Source: Baylisascaris procyonis (taxonomy: Eukaryota > Nematoda > Chromadorea > Rhabditida > Ascarididae). From it: 64,000 nt of DNA. The stretch lies in assembly GCA_037389465.1 (NCBI GenBank), contig JAZARR010000159.1:2406501-2470500 (forward strand), in the 5' to 3' direction. Positions 26,302-37,832 of this stretch are shown here, one piece after another. Each line of letters starts with the position of its first letter. The stretch's first letter is position 1. The notes below the pieces were generated by a model. It was not told the DNA's origin and made no database searches. It saw only the letters and a program-made list of their open reading frames with translations. The position numbers were made by a program, and so were the translations under genes.

Positions 26302-29300
26302 ATGTCAGTCACGATCTGCATGAACGAATCGCAACTCCTACTAACTAGCAGTCATTTGGACGATATTATACAGCGCTATGTGTTCCCGGTACAATTCATT
26401 CTCGGCGTCACTGGCAACTGCATAAATCTCATCGTCCTTCTCAGTAAGGGAATGCGCTCTGAGGTCCGTCACCTTCAACTCAAAAAAGTATTATTTGACA
26501 TAGAAGCACGTCTTGAATCTTTGCAACTTGTTAATGTACTTCTTTGAAGAGAGTTTCTAGCTCGTTTACTGATGGCTTCAAGCTATTCGGCAAGCATTTA
26601 AAGATGAAACATCATAGCGCAATTTTTGAGCGGCAGCGGAAGTTTGCTCATTAATATTTCAGTAAGACACAGTTTGTTTCGCATCCTTTATAAGGTGAAA
26701 CCACAGGTTGCACCTTCGAAGATATTATTAGCATCAAAAATTCCCGTGCCGCATAACGTTAGCACTGACATTTTGCAATCATTTCGGCAATCATGCTTAG
26801 CTTAAGGGTGACGCTTTCAACATTATGCCAAGACCAACCTCAAGCAAAAAAAAAATTGCTCATTATTATTTAGCAATGATCAAGACAACACAGATAAAAC
26901 CCAGCGGCAAAGAGAACAGTTCCTGAGATGATGTAATTGGTACGCCAGAGCTCGAGACCGCAAAAATGGAATCGCAGGTAGTGAACTCTGGTATCTTGCA
27001 TTAATCAGAATATTTTCATGCATTAGCCCCTCTCTGCTTCTCGGTAGTCCATTTCGAGCATAGCTAGCGTCGATTCAAGCTTAGCGTACAAATCCATCCT
27101 CATTTACGCGGCAAGTCTTTACAGACTCCTTCAATAAATTCTTTTACAAGCGGTGGACGAAATGATGTTGGGATTTTGATGCACTCTGCAACACCTTCTA
27201 TTATTGGAGCCAAGGGGGAGTTGCTCTTTAACTATCATGGCGTTGTGTTACAGCGTCACACAGAGGTTGTCGCCGCCGACTAGTGTTGGCCTTCGAAAAA
27301 ATTTCATACGAGGGGGTCCGAAAATCTCTCAGGGGGAAGAGTTTCGATATTTCAAATTTATCCATTCCCTTGGGTTTAGAAGGATCCTACTCACACTTGT
27401 AAAATAGTCCCTACCCAAAAGATGGCACCTACAGCTTTAACTATTTAGTGCAGCAAAAAGCATGGTGCCAAACTTCGAACCTGGTTTTCTAAATAGTGAT
27501 AAGAAAATGGTGCGAGCTATTGGAATGTCGGGCAATGAGGTGGTCTTCCGGCTGAACACGTTAGCAGCTCAAAAAATCGTATGCAGACGAAGACCAAGTG
27601 AAATATTTCTGGGCAGCAGTTAGTTCCTTGCTAAATGTAGGGAGAATTTCCCAAGCGAGAGTGTTGCAGCACAGTTTCTATGTGCGGTTTGCGTTACACC
27701 TTACACGCGAACAGCATATCAGATCAGACCATGCTGACAAATGCGTGCCTCTTCCAGCGATGACAATGCCTATGCCTCTATGACAATGCCTCTATGACTT
27801 GAGGCTTCCTAAAATCGTTCGATGACTCTTGACTTGAAAGGAGGAGGGTTCACTAAAATCATTCGGGATCTTTCAGCTGGACGTCGGCGAATACCAACAC
27901 TACTTATAATAGGCGATCGATACCTTGTTCGCATAAAAGGCAAAGTTCGCAGAAAGCGTCATGTTTAAATTAGAGTATGGCCCTGATCGATTTTCTCCCT
28001 GCGGGGGGATTCAAGAGGGGCACATTCGCTTCCCTTCTTGCGGTGTGAACGCTCTTCAAATGACGCGAAGAACCTTCCTCTCTGGCCCTGTTAAGAGACA
28101 AAATCGCCTTCGTACTCTAGAACCGCATTGGCTCCGCAGGAGCACCAGTTAATTTTATTGCGCGTTTTCTCTAGAAAGTTTTCAAAACTTTCGAGGACTT
28201 TCGACCTGAAAATGAAATAATTGTAAACTCAGTTCTTGACAGATCTGCCCACAAAATACCTGCATGTTTTGCAAGTGCAATAATCTTGTAATTGAATTGA
28301 AGTGCCATGTGCAAAGTAACAAATCGATACCACTTAGAAGTAGGATTCATTCAAAAGGAAGTGGTACTTACTTCAATATTAGATTAGAAATGGTAGCGAA
28401 AAGCCATTGGTATATTGTAATGAGTACCTGATGTGGCATAATCTGAGGCAAGAGATAAGTAGACCACGTTACTGTGGTAGAGGTAGCGGCCAAGAAGCTC
28501 GTGTAGTTCTTTATTGGATCGTTTTCTGACAGATTCCAGTAAACTTGAATCCTTTAGGATTTTTTGAAAGTAGACGGTACTCCCATAATCGGGGTACCTA
28601 AAACAAATGCCTTACACATATGTACAAAGAAATCAGAACGCAAGATATTGCAGACACGAAGTATATAGTTAACTGCATTATTCGCTTTTATAGCCTTTTC
28701 TTTACAATGAGCAATGAATTTTAACTTACTGCTGACTGCTTTAATAGTTGTAAGTGCTAAAGGAAAGCTCATAATTTATAAATACCTTCTGACTGCACTC
28801 GGTTATGTTTTTAAACCACTGTAACAGACTGCCTTTGATCCTCTCATTCTCTGAAATTGGAAGCAGTTTAGGATGTGAAACAAAGGCCTTCTAAAATAGA
28901 GGCAGGCAGTTTTAGCCATCTCCTAGCGATCAGCAGCCTTCATTTAATCATTTAGAGAAGTCAATAAATCTGGTGGTGGTTGACTGGTACTGAGCGGACC
29001 ACCTATCGGATACAGGGTGATTTGAAAGGAGGAACTGAACTGGTTTAGAGTAAACAATTTCTTCCACTATTTTGCTAGCGATAAAGGTTGAACCCCTGAA
29101 GTTATAGTTTGACACCTTATATTTTAAGCTCTTATAATCACTGAAATTAGCTTTTCCCCATACTGCAGGGACGAATCCGCTTTTTAAGCAGTATTGAAAT
29201 ATCATAAAGAGGGGTACATTGTGACAACGGCCAATCTCCGTTCGTACCCCATCATATTTTACAAGGATCTCTTAAGGGAACCTTAGAAACATCAACTACC

Positions 29301-32300
29301 TCGAAATCGTTGTTTTATCACGAGTTGATGATGCAAGTAGTCGGTGGTTATGTTTTTATTATGTTGAAATACCAATGAGGAAGTATGTTTGAACACTTCA
29401 GCCTTCATGCTATCGTCCTTCAGCACTTTGCCACCACCATTAGTGGATGGCATGCTAGGTTACAAACGAGTTTTCGCCGAATATAGCCTCACTATTTTTT
29501 GACTCAGTCGTTGTAAAGTATTTTGTTCCCAGTGGAAAGAAAATATTTATGGATTTCTCTCCTGTATTTCTTCAAACCATCCTTACAGATTAGAACGTAT
29601 GAAATACTTTCAGGTTAAGTTTATTCTAGATTCTTCTAAGACAACTATATTTCGAATTCGTAGGGAAAGGCTAGGAAATCCTCATGGCCATTAAATTTTG
29701 GAACCAACTGATCGAAAAGTTGCAGCAGAGTGGTATTTAGAAACGACAGCTTATTATAGATAAGTTAGCGAAAAGAGAATATGGATTCCGAATTCATATA
29801 AGTCAAGCGAGTTTCCAGACATCCATAGTCGGCTTTATCGGAACTGTATGCAGCAGGTCTTCCGAACCCGACAACAATAGCTGGGCTAATCCTTCAGAGG
29901 TCGTTAGTACAAAAGAGATCCAGGTTAGTAGCCGCAGATATAAGCTTAGCCTCATTTGGAAGGGCCATATCCAGTATTCTTCCCTTACTTATGCACTCAT
30001 TTGCAATTTGAACTAATAGATTTTGTAGCAGCGGTTTATTCTCCAAAACTATCTTTATTAACGAGTACTTCTGCGCCAAAATGTCATTTCTCATTGGCGA
30101 CATTAGCACTAATGTTGAAAGTTCATCTTTGCGAGAATATCGCTTTTCCAAGAGTTCTTGAAACCATCTGAAAATGCCAATAATGCTCTCGTGAACAAGT
30201 GATGCTCGCATGTTTTGCAGAATATTGAATTATTTAAAAGCGACTTTAAGCTTTTGTGACCGCATCAAATTTACATAAATCTAAGACAAGATTTAAATTC
30301 AAAAAGGGGTCTATTTCATTGAAGGTTGTGAAGGATTGCAAAAAATTGCCTTCGGAAAGTTTAACAACGAGATTAAATGATTAAATGAAGTGAGACAAGT
30401 TTCGCCCCACAATTTTGAGAGGCAGACGTCACACTCTGTTCAGAGTTCATAAAACCTTTCTGCTGACTTCTGTTTCTGTACCGGTTCCGTTATATTCAGT
30501 AAGCCAAAACGCGGAAAACGTATATCTTTAGAAAAGAGAAATGGAATGAGAAAGAGAATGTTGTAAGAAATGATAGCTAACCCCTAAAACAACGAGTTTT
30601 TCATCAAAAGTTCGTGAAAATGAAAAGGAATGGATAAATGAACATTCAGACGATGACAGATGAATAAACGAAGGAATTTAGCAGTAACTAAGAAACTAAT
30701 GAATCAGAACGGAAACTGCCAAGAATGCGAAATTTCTGCAAAGGAGCTGAACAATGGTGCCGAATGAACGACGGTGCTTTGTATCTGCCAAAGATCTCAG
30801 TGAATTCTCGCCCGGAACCAGTTTTCGAAAAACACGATGTTGAGGATTACACAGATATGGCAGATGGACGAGTTAGCAGGAGTACTGGTGCCGTTCGTAA
30901 CGGCGATGTGCAATGAAAAGAGGGCTTGCGGAACGACAAACAGATTGCAACAAAAGCCAAATTTGATGAAAGACACAACTCAAAGATACGATTAAAGGAG
31001 ATGCATGAAGAGAGCGGTAGGAAAGGAGTTCATGAAGCATTTAGACGCTCACGCTGTTACGATGGTGGGAAATAAGCTGCCACATGGAAGGATGTGGGAA
31101 ACAATTAGCGTTAATGAGTTCAGGCAAAGCCTTAACTAGCGACGTGACAAATCATCATCGAACAACTCACGTGAAGGATTTAAATTTCAAGGAAAAATGC
31201 GACACGGAAAGGGCGAAGAAACTTTTCATGTTCGCTCTTTGTTTGTTGCTCACTCTAGCCAAGCAGCACTGAACTTGCACTATCCTTTGTCGTGTAGATA
31301 AGTGTGGTGTTCGAGTTTAGCAAAAACTCGCTACATTTAGCTGCTCTCTGTTCTGAAATCGCTTTGTGCAGTGCTACCACCTGTAACCGCCGTCTCGCCT
31401 TGAATGCTGGAACAACGTCAACAGCTTTGTGGAATTGACCCCGTTTATCACAGAACATCGATTCCGCACATGTCGATAATCGGATTAATGTTAGTTTGCT
31501 GAATTAAACTCACATGTACTAATCGGGAATCACCACTATGGTTAAATCTTTACCGGATGTGAACAACTGTGAGACAATGGATGATGATTTTTTAAGAGAA
31601 TCTCAACGAAATCACGAGGTTTTTAAATATTCTTTTCCGTCAATTTTGATGAGGTTTTAATTGTTCAGGTATGGGAAAGAGCAATAATATTTAACTTCAA
31701 GAGAGTGCAAAAATGTTGTTGAAACATCAAAGCCCATCTATTAGGAGGCTAAAGTTTCTAGTTTTCATTTATAGCGTATTTTTCCCTTTAGATTCCAAAT
31801 TACTTTCTGAGATGGACCTTTCTCATATTCTGTATCTAGGGACCAGCACTGTAGAGCTGTCTAATTGAATTTGCAGCTCTCTAATGTGGTATATAGTTTG
31901 GCCGATATCTTAGTCTATTTCTGGTCTTACGATGGATTCCTTTGCAAAAACTATTATATATAATTCTTTTCATTCCAGGCAAATCACTGTACTTAACAAC
32001 CCACAATTTCTTTATTTCATACTTTTCACAGACTTTCAATTACAGGGTTTCCCCCTCAGTTTGCTCTTTCAAAGGAGGTCCTCATCTTTCATTCGGTTAA
32101 GGCCGCAACTTTGTTCTTTTTTGCACTTTCGTTACGCATACATTACTGTTCCGCATTGGTTGTCTATCTATTGTAGTTACTGGAATAAAGTTATGAGAGG
32201 TGCTACTGTGCTGACCAAAAAGGATTTCATGGTATCCTTATGACAAATACCTTTTAGCAGAACTTTGGTCAAAAACCAAAATTACGTTCGGTTTTTGCCA

Positions 32301-35300
32301 GCCGGAGAATCTTGGGTCGACCGCTTTTTTCGACTGTGGCCGACATTTTAAAAATATATTCGGTTGAAACCCAAATTTGATTTTTAACGAATGTCTTGGG
32401 TCGGCGTTACCCAGCGAAAGAAATGTCATCCGGTTATCACCACTAGAACAGTAGTTGCAAACTCCAAAATTTGTCTACATGAACTATGTGAATCTTATAG
32501 CTTGTCTGTTCCATCAGCCATGCTTGGACGTAAAAGGATTTTTAAAGTGGTGACAATAAGAAGCGTGTGGACAGCAGACTTCACCTATTAAGGACCTTAT
32601 CACCTATCACAGCCCTCACTTTGGAGGACAAATGACAAATCCGCCACCACTCCCTGCGAGTTGACTGCCTAAAGCGGAAGCTGCACTCGCTCCTTCGAAG
32701 GTGAACGACTCGAGGGTGACGTTCTCCCCTCCTTGGCTATGGTGACACATACGAAAAGCCACAGAAAGCTCCTCGTGCACCCTAGTTTAGTTACAATTGC
32801 AGACGAATTCACTGCTTTCGGCGATGGCGTTCGCAGACCTATCGTTGTTATTGTGCATGCTACCACATTCGATTGCCTCGTTCGGATTCGCCTACCGTAG
32901 TTATTTCTTCCGGTATTTTTATTACATCACCAAACGACAACTCAATGCTATGGCCAATCTTTTCTCTGCAGCTGCTACTTGGTTAGTATAACAATTAACC
33001 AATAAAATGAGTGCCATCGAATTTGCGTTTGAAGGGATTAAGAAGCCAAAGGTGACGTCACTATTGAGCGCCTTTTCATTTGAGCTCAATTTGTTTTTAT
33101 GCGTACATGTCACATTAACGGAATATATGTGTCCTTGAAACGCCAACTTGCGCTCTCCCTCTCGCTTTCTTCCCCTCTCTCTTCCTCTCTCCCCCCGTTA
33201 CCTCTCTTTCTCTCTTCTTCCTTACAAAATCTGAACACTATATGATTTTATTCAGCACCTATACAAAATGTGCAGCGGATAATTTTTTAAATGCGAAATA
33301 TCTTAACTGCGTCATTTGTTCATTCTAAAAGTCGATCACAAGCTTTCTTGCCGCTATTCATGTCTCTAAACACCGTTTTCCAAAGGTAATCATTAAATTT
33401 TTTTTTTCAAGACGCGAAAATTCATACTGTGGACGGAGTCTTGTAACCTTGGAATGTTCGAGTTTGTGTGCATACGAAATGGGTTATATGCGGTGCTATA
33501 GTCTATTCGCTATGGGAGGAAATAGGTTGCTTTGTGCAGAGATACTCTGGATGCGTTGAAAAATACTTTCAAACTCATTTTGACTCGAGGAACTTCAATT
33601 TTGCAGATTAATGGAACTCTTGTGTCCAGCTGTTTTCATCGCGATTCAAATTCTTTCTCTGTTCACTTCCATAAGACGCTTCTAAAATCGCATTTGTTGT
33701 ACTTACTTCGAAAGTATATTTGCGTTAAGATCCTGCTCGATCTCGATTAACGAGAGAATTGTTCATTTCAGGCTAGTGCTCGCTGTTTCGATAGAGCGTT
33801 TTGTCGGTATTCGTTCACCGATGCACGCACGTTTGCAATGGAAGGATGGTCGTGTTGTGCCCTTAATAGTAGTCATTTTTGTGGGCGCTTTCTTTGTGAC
33901 GTTTTATCATCACGTTGCCTATAAATGCAATGTTTATGTTTTCTGTAATGGGAGTCAACTTCGAGGTAGTGTTATGCCTGTAAGTGTTAACAAGTTCATC
34001 ATCACTTCTATTTAGATTCATCGGCACAGCAATCTCTAACATACACATGAAGCATTTAGCAGATATTTGAAATGATTTGAAAATTTCTAGCTTTAAAATC
34101 GTAACACATGCCTTATCGAGGATAGAAAACTTCTTTTCGTTATAATTTACCTAAACAACAAATGATACGGAAATTTTAATAAAATATTATTTGGGAAGAA
34201 GGTTGGAGAGGGGAGTGAGTTAGTTGTATTTCCATGAGAATCGGTCATAGACTTCTGTCAAAGAATTTGATAAGTTATTATATCAAAGACTCGTATATCA
34301 CCTTCATTATCGATCTAATTATGATCAGAATAGATAGTTTTGCTTTATCACTAATAAGCTCTTTTTTTCTCTCAAACATAGAAAGTTGCACTTGCAAAAA
34401 AATTGCATACAGCAAGCCTTTCCTTTTCCGATAAGTTGTACTTGCTTCCTTCAAAATTCAATGGGAATATCACTCCGGACATATAACCTTGATTGTACGA
34501 TAAGTTAGTTTATACTAACTAATAACAGAGTGAGCCAACGTTCCCACTGCGTCACTACTTCAAGCAAATTCGGCGCTATATCAAGCGTTATCATTCGTCG
34601 ATTCGATGCGATCCTATCAATACGGACTTATAGGTTGAATACAACTGGACGGGCAATGAGCTCTATGGAACGTTTGTTGCTAAATATGTATATTATGGCA
34701 AATATGCGCAACTTATTACAGTCGTTTTGGTGCCCATTATTGCAGTCGCATTTCTTAACGTTTCATTGATTTGCATAATGAGAAATCGAGACGTTGTCGA
34801 ACGAAATCGTAAATCATCTGCTAAGCTCAACGACAAGTTGAATCGTTCGAACAGTGAGGCACTGTAAGTACACGATATCCTTGTGATCCGTAGTGGCAAC
34901 ATAGAGTCTCTATTCCACAAAAAGGAGGGTCATTCGTTAAAACTAGATCGCATTAAAGATGAAATAAAAGTATTACACCTTTTAAAGGATTACGATTTGT
35001 CGAGAAATACAAAATAGAACGAAACCTGCAACCTTGTTTCATTTTGTTACCCAAACGACGTATCTATAGAAAAAAAGAAATAGAAAAAAAGAAATTTGCC
35101 TCATTTTCTGGCGGTAGTGTTTCACAACTTTCATTGCGAATGATGAAGCATTCACACCGGCTAGCTGCTAAGCTTCAATTTATTTTGGTGATAAAGATGA
35201 ACGTTTCCTAATGTTTCCCCCACCACCTCAACTCTGCATGTAAATAAAACTTTGAATGAGGTGCCTTGAGCTTTTCCTTTTTTTCATTTCAAGAATTCTA

Positions 35301-37832
35301 CGCAATCGTGGCGATGCAAGCGTTCTTCAAAGGCAAGAAAGGAAAGTCACAGCTACCGTGTTGGCGATCGTCACTTGTTTTACCGTCACGCATGTAAGTG
35401 GTTCTGTCTGAACTCTTTTTTCTAACTAAAGCAAGCAGTTGACCTCCAATCACCCCTTCTCTTAAAAGTCTTAAAAAGATAAGTCATTAATTTTGGGCCA
35501 CAGGGAACTCGCCCGCAGAAACAACCTAACCTTGGCAGAAGATTCGCAGACTGCAGAAAGTCCTCTCGAGAGATGCAGAAATACCAAGCTCCTGTGCGAC
35601 GATGACCAACTGCTTTCTGTCGCATTTTTTGAACTGGTATACTTAAAGGTAATGGGAGTTTAGAACAGCGCCAGCGCTGTTCTAAACTTGCAGTTTAACT
35701 ACACATGGGATCATGTAAAATTAAACTGCAAATCAAATCCTGGTTAAACTCGTTTTTGAGGTGGCGGAACAGCGTGGAGAGACGGTTCGTTTATGTCAAA
35801 TAATATTTGTTGGACCAAACTGAAAAATCGCTCGGGTCGATCTACACCTCTGCAATCGCAATAGCATACGGAATCTGCAGTGGGACGTCAAATTAATTTA
35901 AGGTCGCAATAGACCCTTTGCCTCCAGCAGTATCTGCCATCCCTACTGGTGTACTTTTCAATTTGCTGACTCTGGTCTTCGCCTCCACAGTGATTCACTC
36001 TAGTAGGCCTCACAGAGATTCCTTCAAAGAACCTGCAGATCCCCGTTCTGTGCCCCAGTTTTGATGTGATCAAGACAGGCATTTGTAATAACCCTAAAAA
36101 TGGCGAACTTTCAGCATTGGGGAGAAATTTTCCGATTTGTACAATATATCGGTTTCCGCATGGGAAGTTCGCAAGGGCAGATATTTCGCATTAACCAGTT
36201 TTTACTGAAACCATTAGTCTATAAAGAATTCTTGAAGAGGCACGCTGCAGCATATCTGTGACGGAAACTGGTTGTTGTCCAATGTAATTATGAAAGAATA
36301 CCTCGAGAAGGCGAGTAGCTATTGACCTTCTTAAGGTCTGGCTCAAGCGTTTTCACGGATGACTGGTGGTGTGTGCCGAAAGGAGGAATAAAGTTTGAAT
36401 AATTGAGAAAAATGAGGAAAAACGATAAAATTTGAAATATATTCCCGCAACAGTGCTCCACTATATCGGCGCATACAGCAAATACGACTTCATGCGAACA
36501 GCAAATTGTACTTTCATTGTAGGAAATCTCTTCAATGGTTATTTTCACTTTTAAAAGTAAATTACTCTTTTCAAAAACATAACTCATTTTCTATAAATAT
36601 TTCATTGCTATTCGCCAATCTGAGCATAGAAATTCAGTGATAGGTAGAAGACCGCTTTCATTTGCATTGTAAGAAATTTGCATCTTAACTTTTCAAAAAA
36701 AAAAAAAAAAACTCGCAATCATCCTGTTGTTTGAGTGAAGCTATGATAAACGCAATCGTTTATGCTTTTTAGTTGGAAGCTACTGTTTAGTATTTGCAAA
36801 CCTTTTTTTCCTTAGCAATTGCAATTTATATCACAAGGTTGAAAACTAAATAAATCTGAGCATTTTTTGGCATTCATTCTTTCAATTTTCCCCACAGCTG
36901 GATGCTTTTATGTTCAACATTTAGCTGCAAAAAAAGAACGAAACTAACAAGTCGACTGCTAAATTAAGAGGCTTTTACGCACTTTATTTGCAAAGCACAT
37001 TGGGTCGAAGTCATGTCTATACACATATATGTGTATGTCTCTCTCTAAGCCCGATATTTTCAACTCGAAATCTACTGAGCGTGTCACGCTGCATCAAATT
37101 CTAGACTTTGGTATGCATTAGTTATATTGCAGGATAGAATGTACTAAATTTCAAATGGATCTATCAATTTTAAAATGAGTCATTGACATTCAAATGTGAC
37201 TAAAATTCTGTGCATTTTGGAATTGTCATTTTGCGTTTCGCAAAAAAAACGAACCTTTCTTAGATGATTTGTTCAGGCGATTGGATCAGCTGAATAGGAG
37301 TGCATTATTCCGCATGTTAAAAAAAAAAAAAAGATTGGCAATGTTATGAAACTAGCTGATCAGGCAGGCGCGAGGCAAGAACCACGTATTATGTTAGACC
37401 CTCTGGCGTGCTGCTTCATTTGTCCCTTAGATCAGTGTTTCTTCGCTCGGCTGTGTCTATGTGGCCATAAAATTATTACAGGCGCCATCTCTGATTCCGT
37501 TTGTGTGGGAAACGCTGGGAATTTCCACATACAATCCGCGACCATTCCTTGCGACTGTCAGCATTGTGAACTCACTGGTTATCACCGGCAAAGTTATGAA
37601 CTTTGTTCTTTTCTGCTCAAGCTCTGTGCATTTCCGGAAGAGGCTCATCGCCATGCTTCTCTCGCAGGTGGTAAGTTGCTTCCTCAAGCATTCATTTGCC
37701 GTTTTGAAGAAAGCACGACCCTGTTTAATATACATATTTTCACTTTTTTCTCTGCTGCGTTCTCAGCCAGAAGATTGCGAACTCAATTCTGTCAAAACGT
37801 TTTCTTGGGAAGACAACTGTCAGCCAGAATAA
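26302..37832 (+). CDS. Rhodopsin-type G protein-coupled receptor, FMRFamide/neuropeptide receptor-like
   Basis: Seven-helix plasma-membrane receptor, probably for a neuropeptide. Exons: 26302-26463, 32803-32981, 33772-33979, 34634-34863, 35294-35393, 37482-37670, 37767-37832. They total 1134 nt and stay in phase, giving 377 residues. The ATG at 26302 precedes MSVTICMNES, with an N-glycosylation sequon at N8. TM1 contains GVTGNCINLIVLL (the TM1 Asn). TM2 is LLSAMAFADLSLLLCMLP. TM3 ends in the DRY position as ERF (VSIERFVGIRSPMHAR). ECL2 has FCNGS and NWTG sequons. TM5 is LITVVLVPIIAVAFL. TM6 is VTATVLAIVTCFTVTHAPS. TM7 is NSLVITGKVMNFVLFC. The TM6/TM7 pattern resembles FMRFamide-type receptors of nematodes, but the subfamily is not certain, so no symbol is given. 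Intron 1 is 6.3 kb and holds a LINE relic; introns 2-5 are 0.4-2.1 kb with repeats only. The tail is acidic (CELNSVKTFSWED). Confidence 0.9.
28554..30211 (-). mobile_element. Degraded non-LTR retrotransposon (CR1/Jockey-like LINE), endonuclease to reverse transcriptase
   Basis: Minus-strand pieces in LINE order. 30211-29894 includes GRILDMALPNEAKLIS and ends LFCTNDL, like the C-terminal endonuclease motif ILDLVLTNEPxL...FSxSDH. 29205-28948 reads KSGFVPAVWGKANF, then VSNYNFRGSTFIASKIVEEI and LLSNHPVSDR, like reverse transcriptase motifs around NYRPISLTS...KxxExI. 28772-28554 reads AIKANNAVNYILRVCN and FFVHMCKAFVLG, like the RT end. The catalytic FADD motif is not seen, and frameshifts and stops separate the blocks. 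It is dead and lies antisense in intron 1 of the GPCR gene. Ends of the insertion were not found. Confidence 0.8.
32238..32420 (+). repeat. Dispersed repeat family B, second copy
   Basis: Begins TTATGACAAATACCTTTTAG, matching the start of the copy at 22615, then AACTTTGGTC and CGGTTTTTGC blocks and a TCGGTTGAAAC block like the TCGGTTTCAAC of the first copy. It lies in intron 1 of the GPCR gene. The internal hairpin is less perfect here. Confidence 0.6.
33152..33223 (+). repeat. Polypyrimidine tract in GPCR intron 2
   Basis: About 70 bases almost wholly C and T, with CTCT repeats and a short GTTA break. Long mirror-like pyrimidine tracts can adopt triplex structure. It is too far from the next acceptor (33771) to be its splice tract. 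Confidence 0.8.
35658..35731. repeat. Nested palindromes in GPCR intron 5
   Basis: 35658-35687 is a perfect inverted repeat: arms GTTTAGAACAGCGC and GCGCTGTTCTAAAC with a 2-base spacer. Next to it, TGCAGTTTAA and TTAAACTGCA (about 35689-35731) form a second inverted repeat around about 22 bases. The rest of this intron has no gene. Confidence 0.85.
36985..37160 (+). repeat. Dispersed repeat family A, copy
   Basis: Starts TTTGCAAAGCACATTGG, then CGAAGTCATGTCTATAC, GTGTATGTCT and TTTCAACTCG blocks, in the same order as the copy at 47757. It lies in intron 5 of the GPCR gene. Identity is partial, as in an old copy. Confidence 0.65.

Noticed and set aside
34526..34633. Open segment EPTFPLRHYFKQIRRY in frame with the TM5 exon of the GPCR
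   Set aside because: It ends in TAG directly at the TTATAG acceptor; the upstream exon joins in phase at 34634, so the segment is read as intron.
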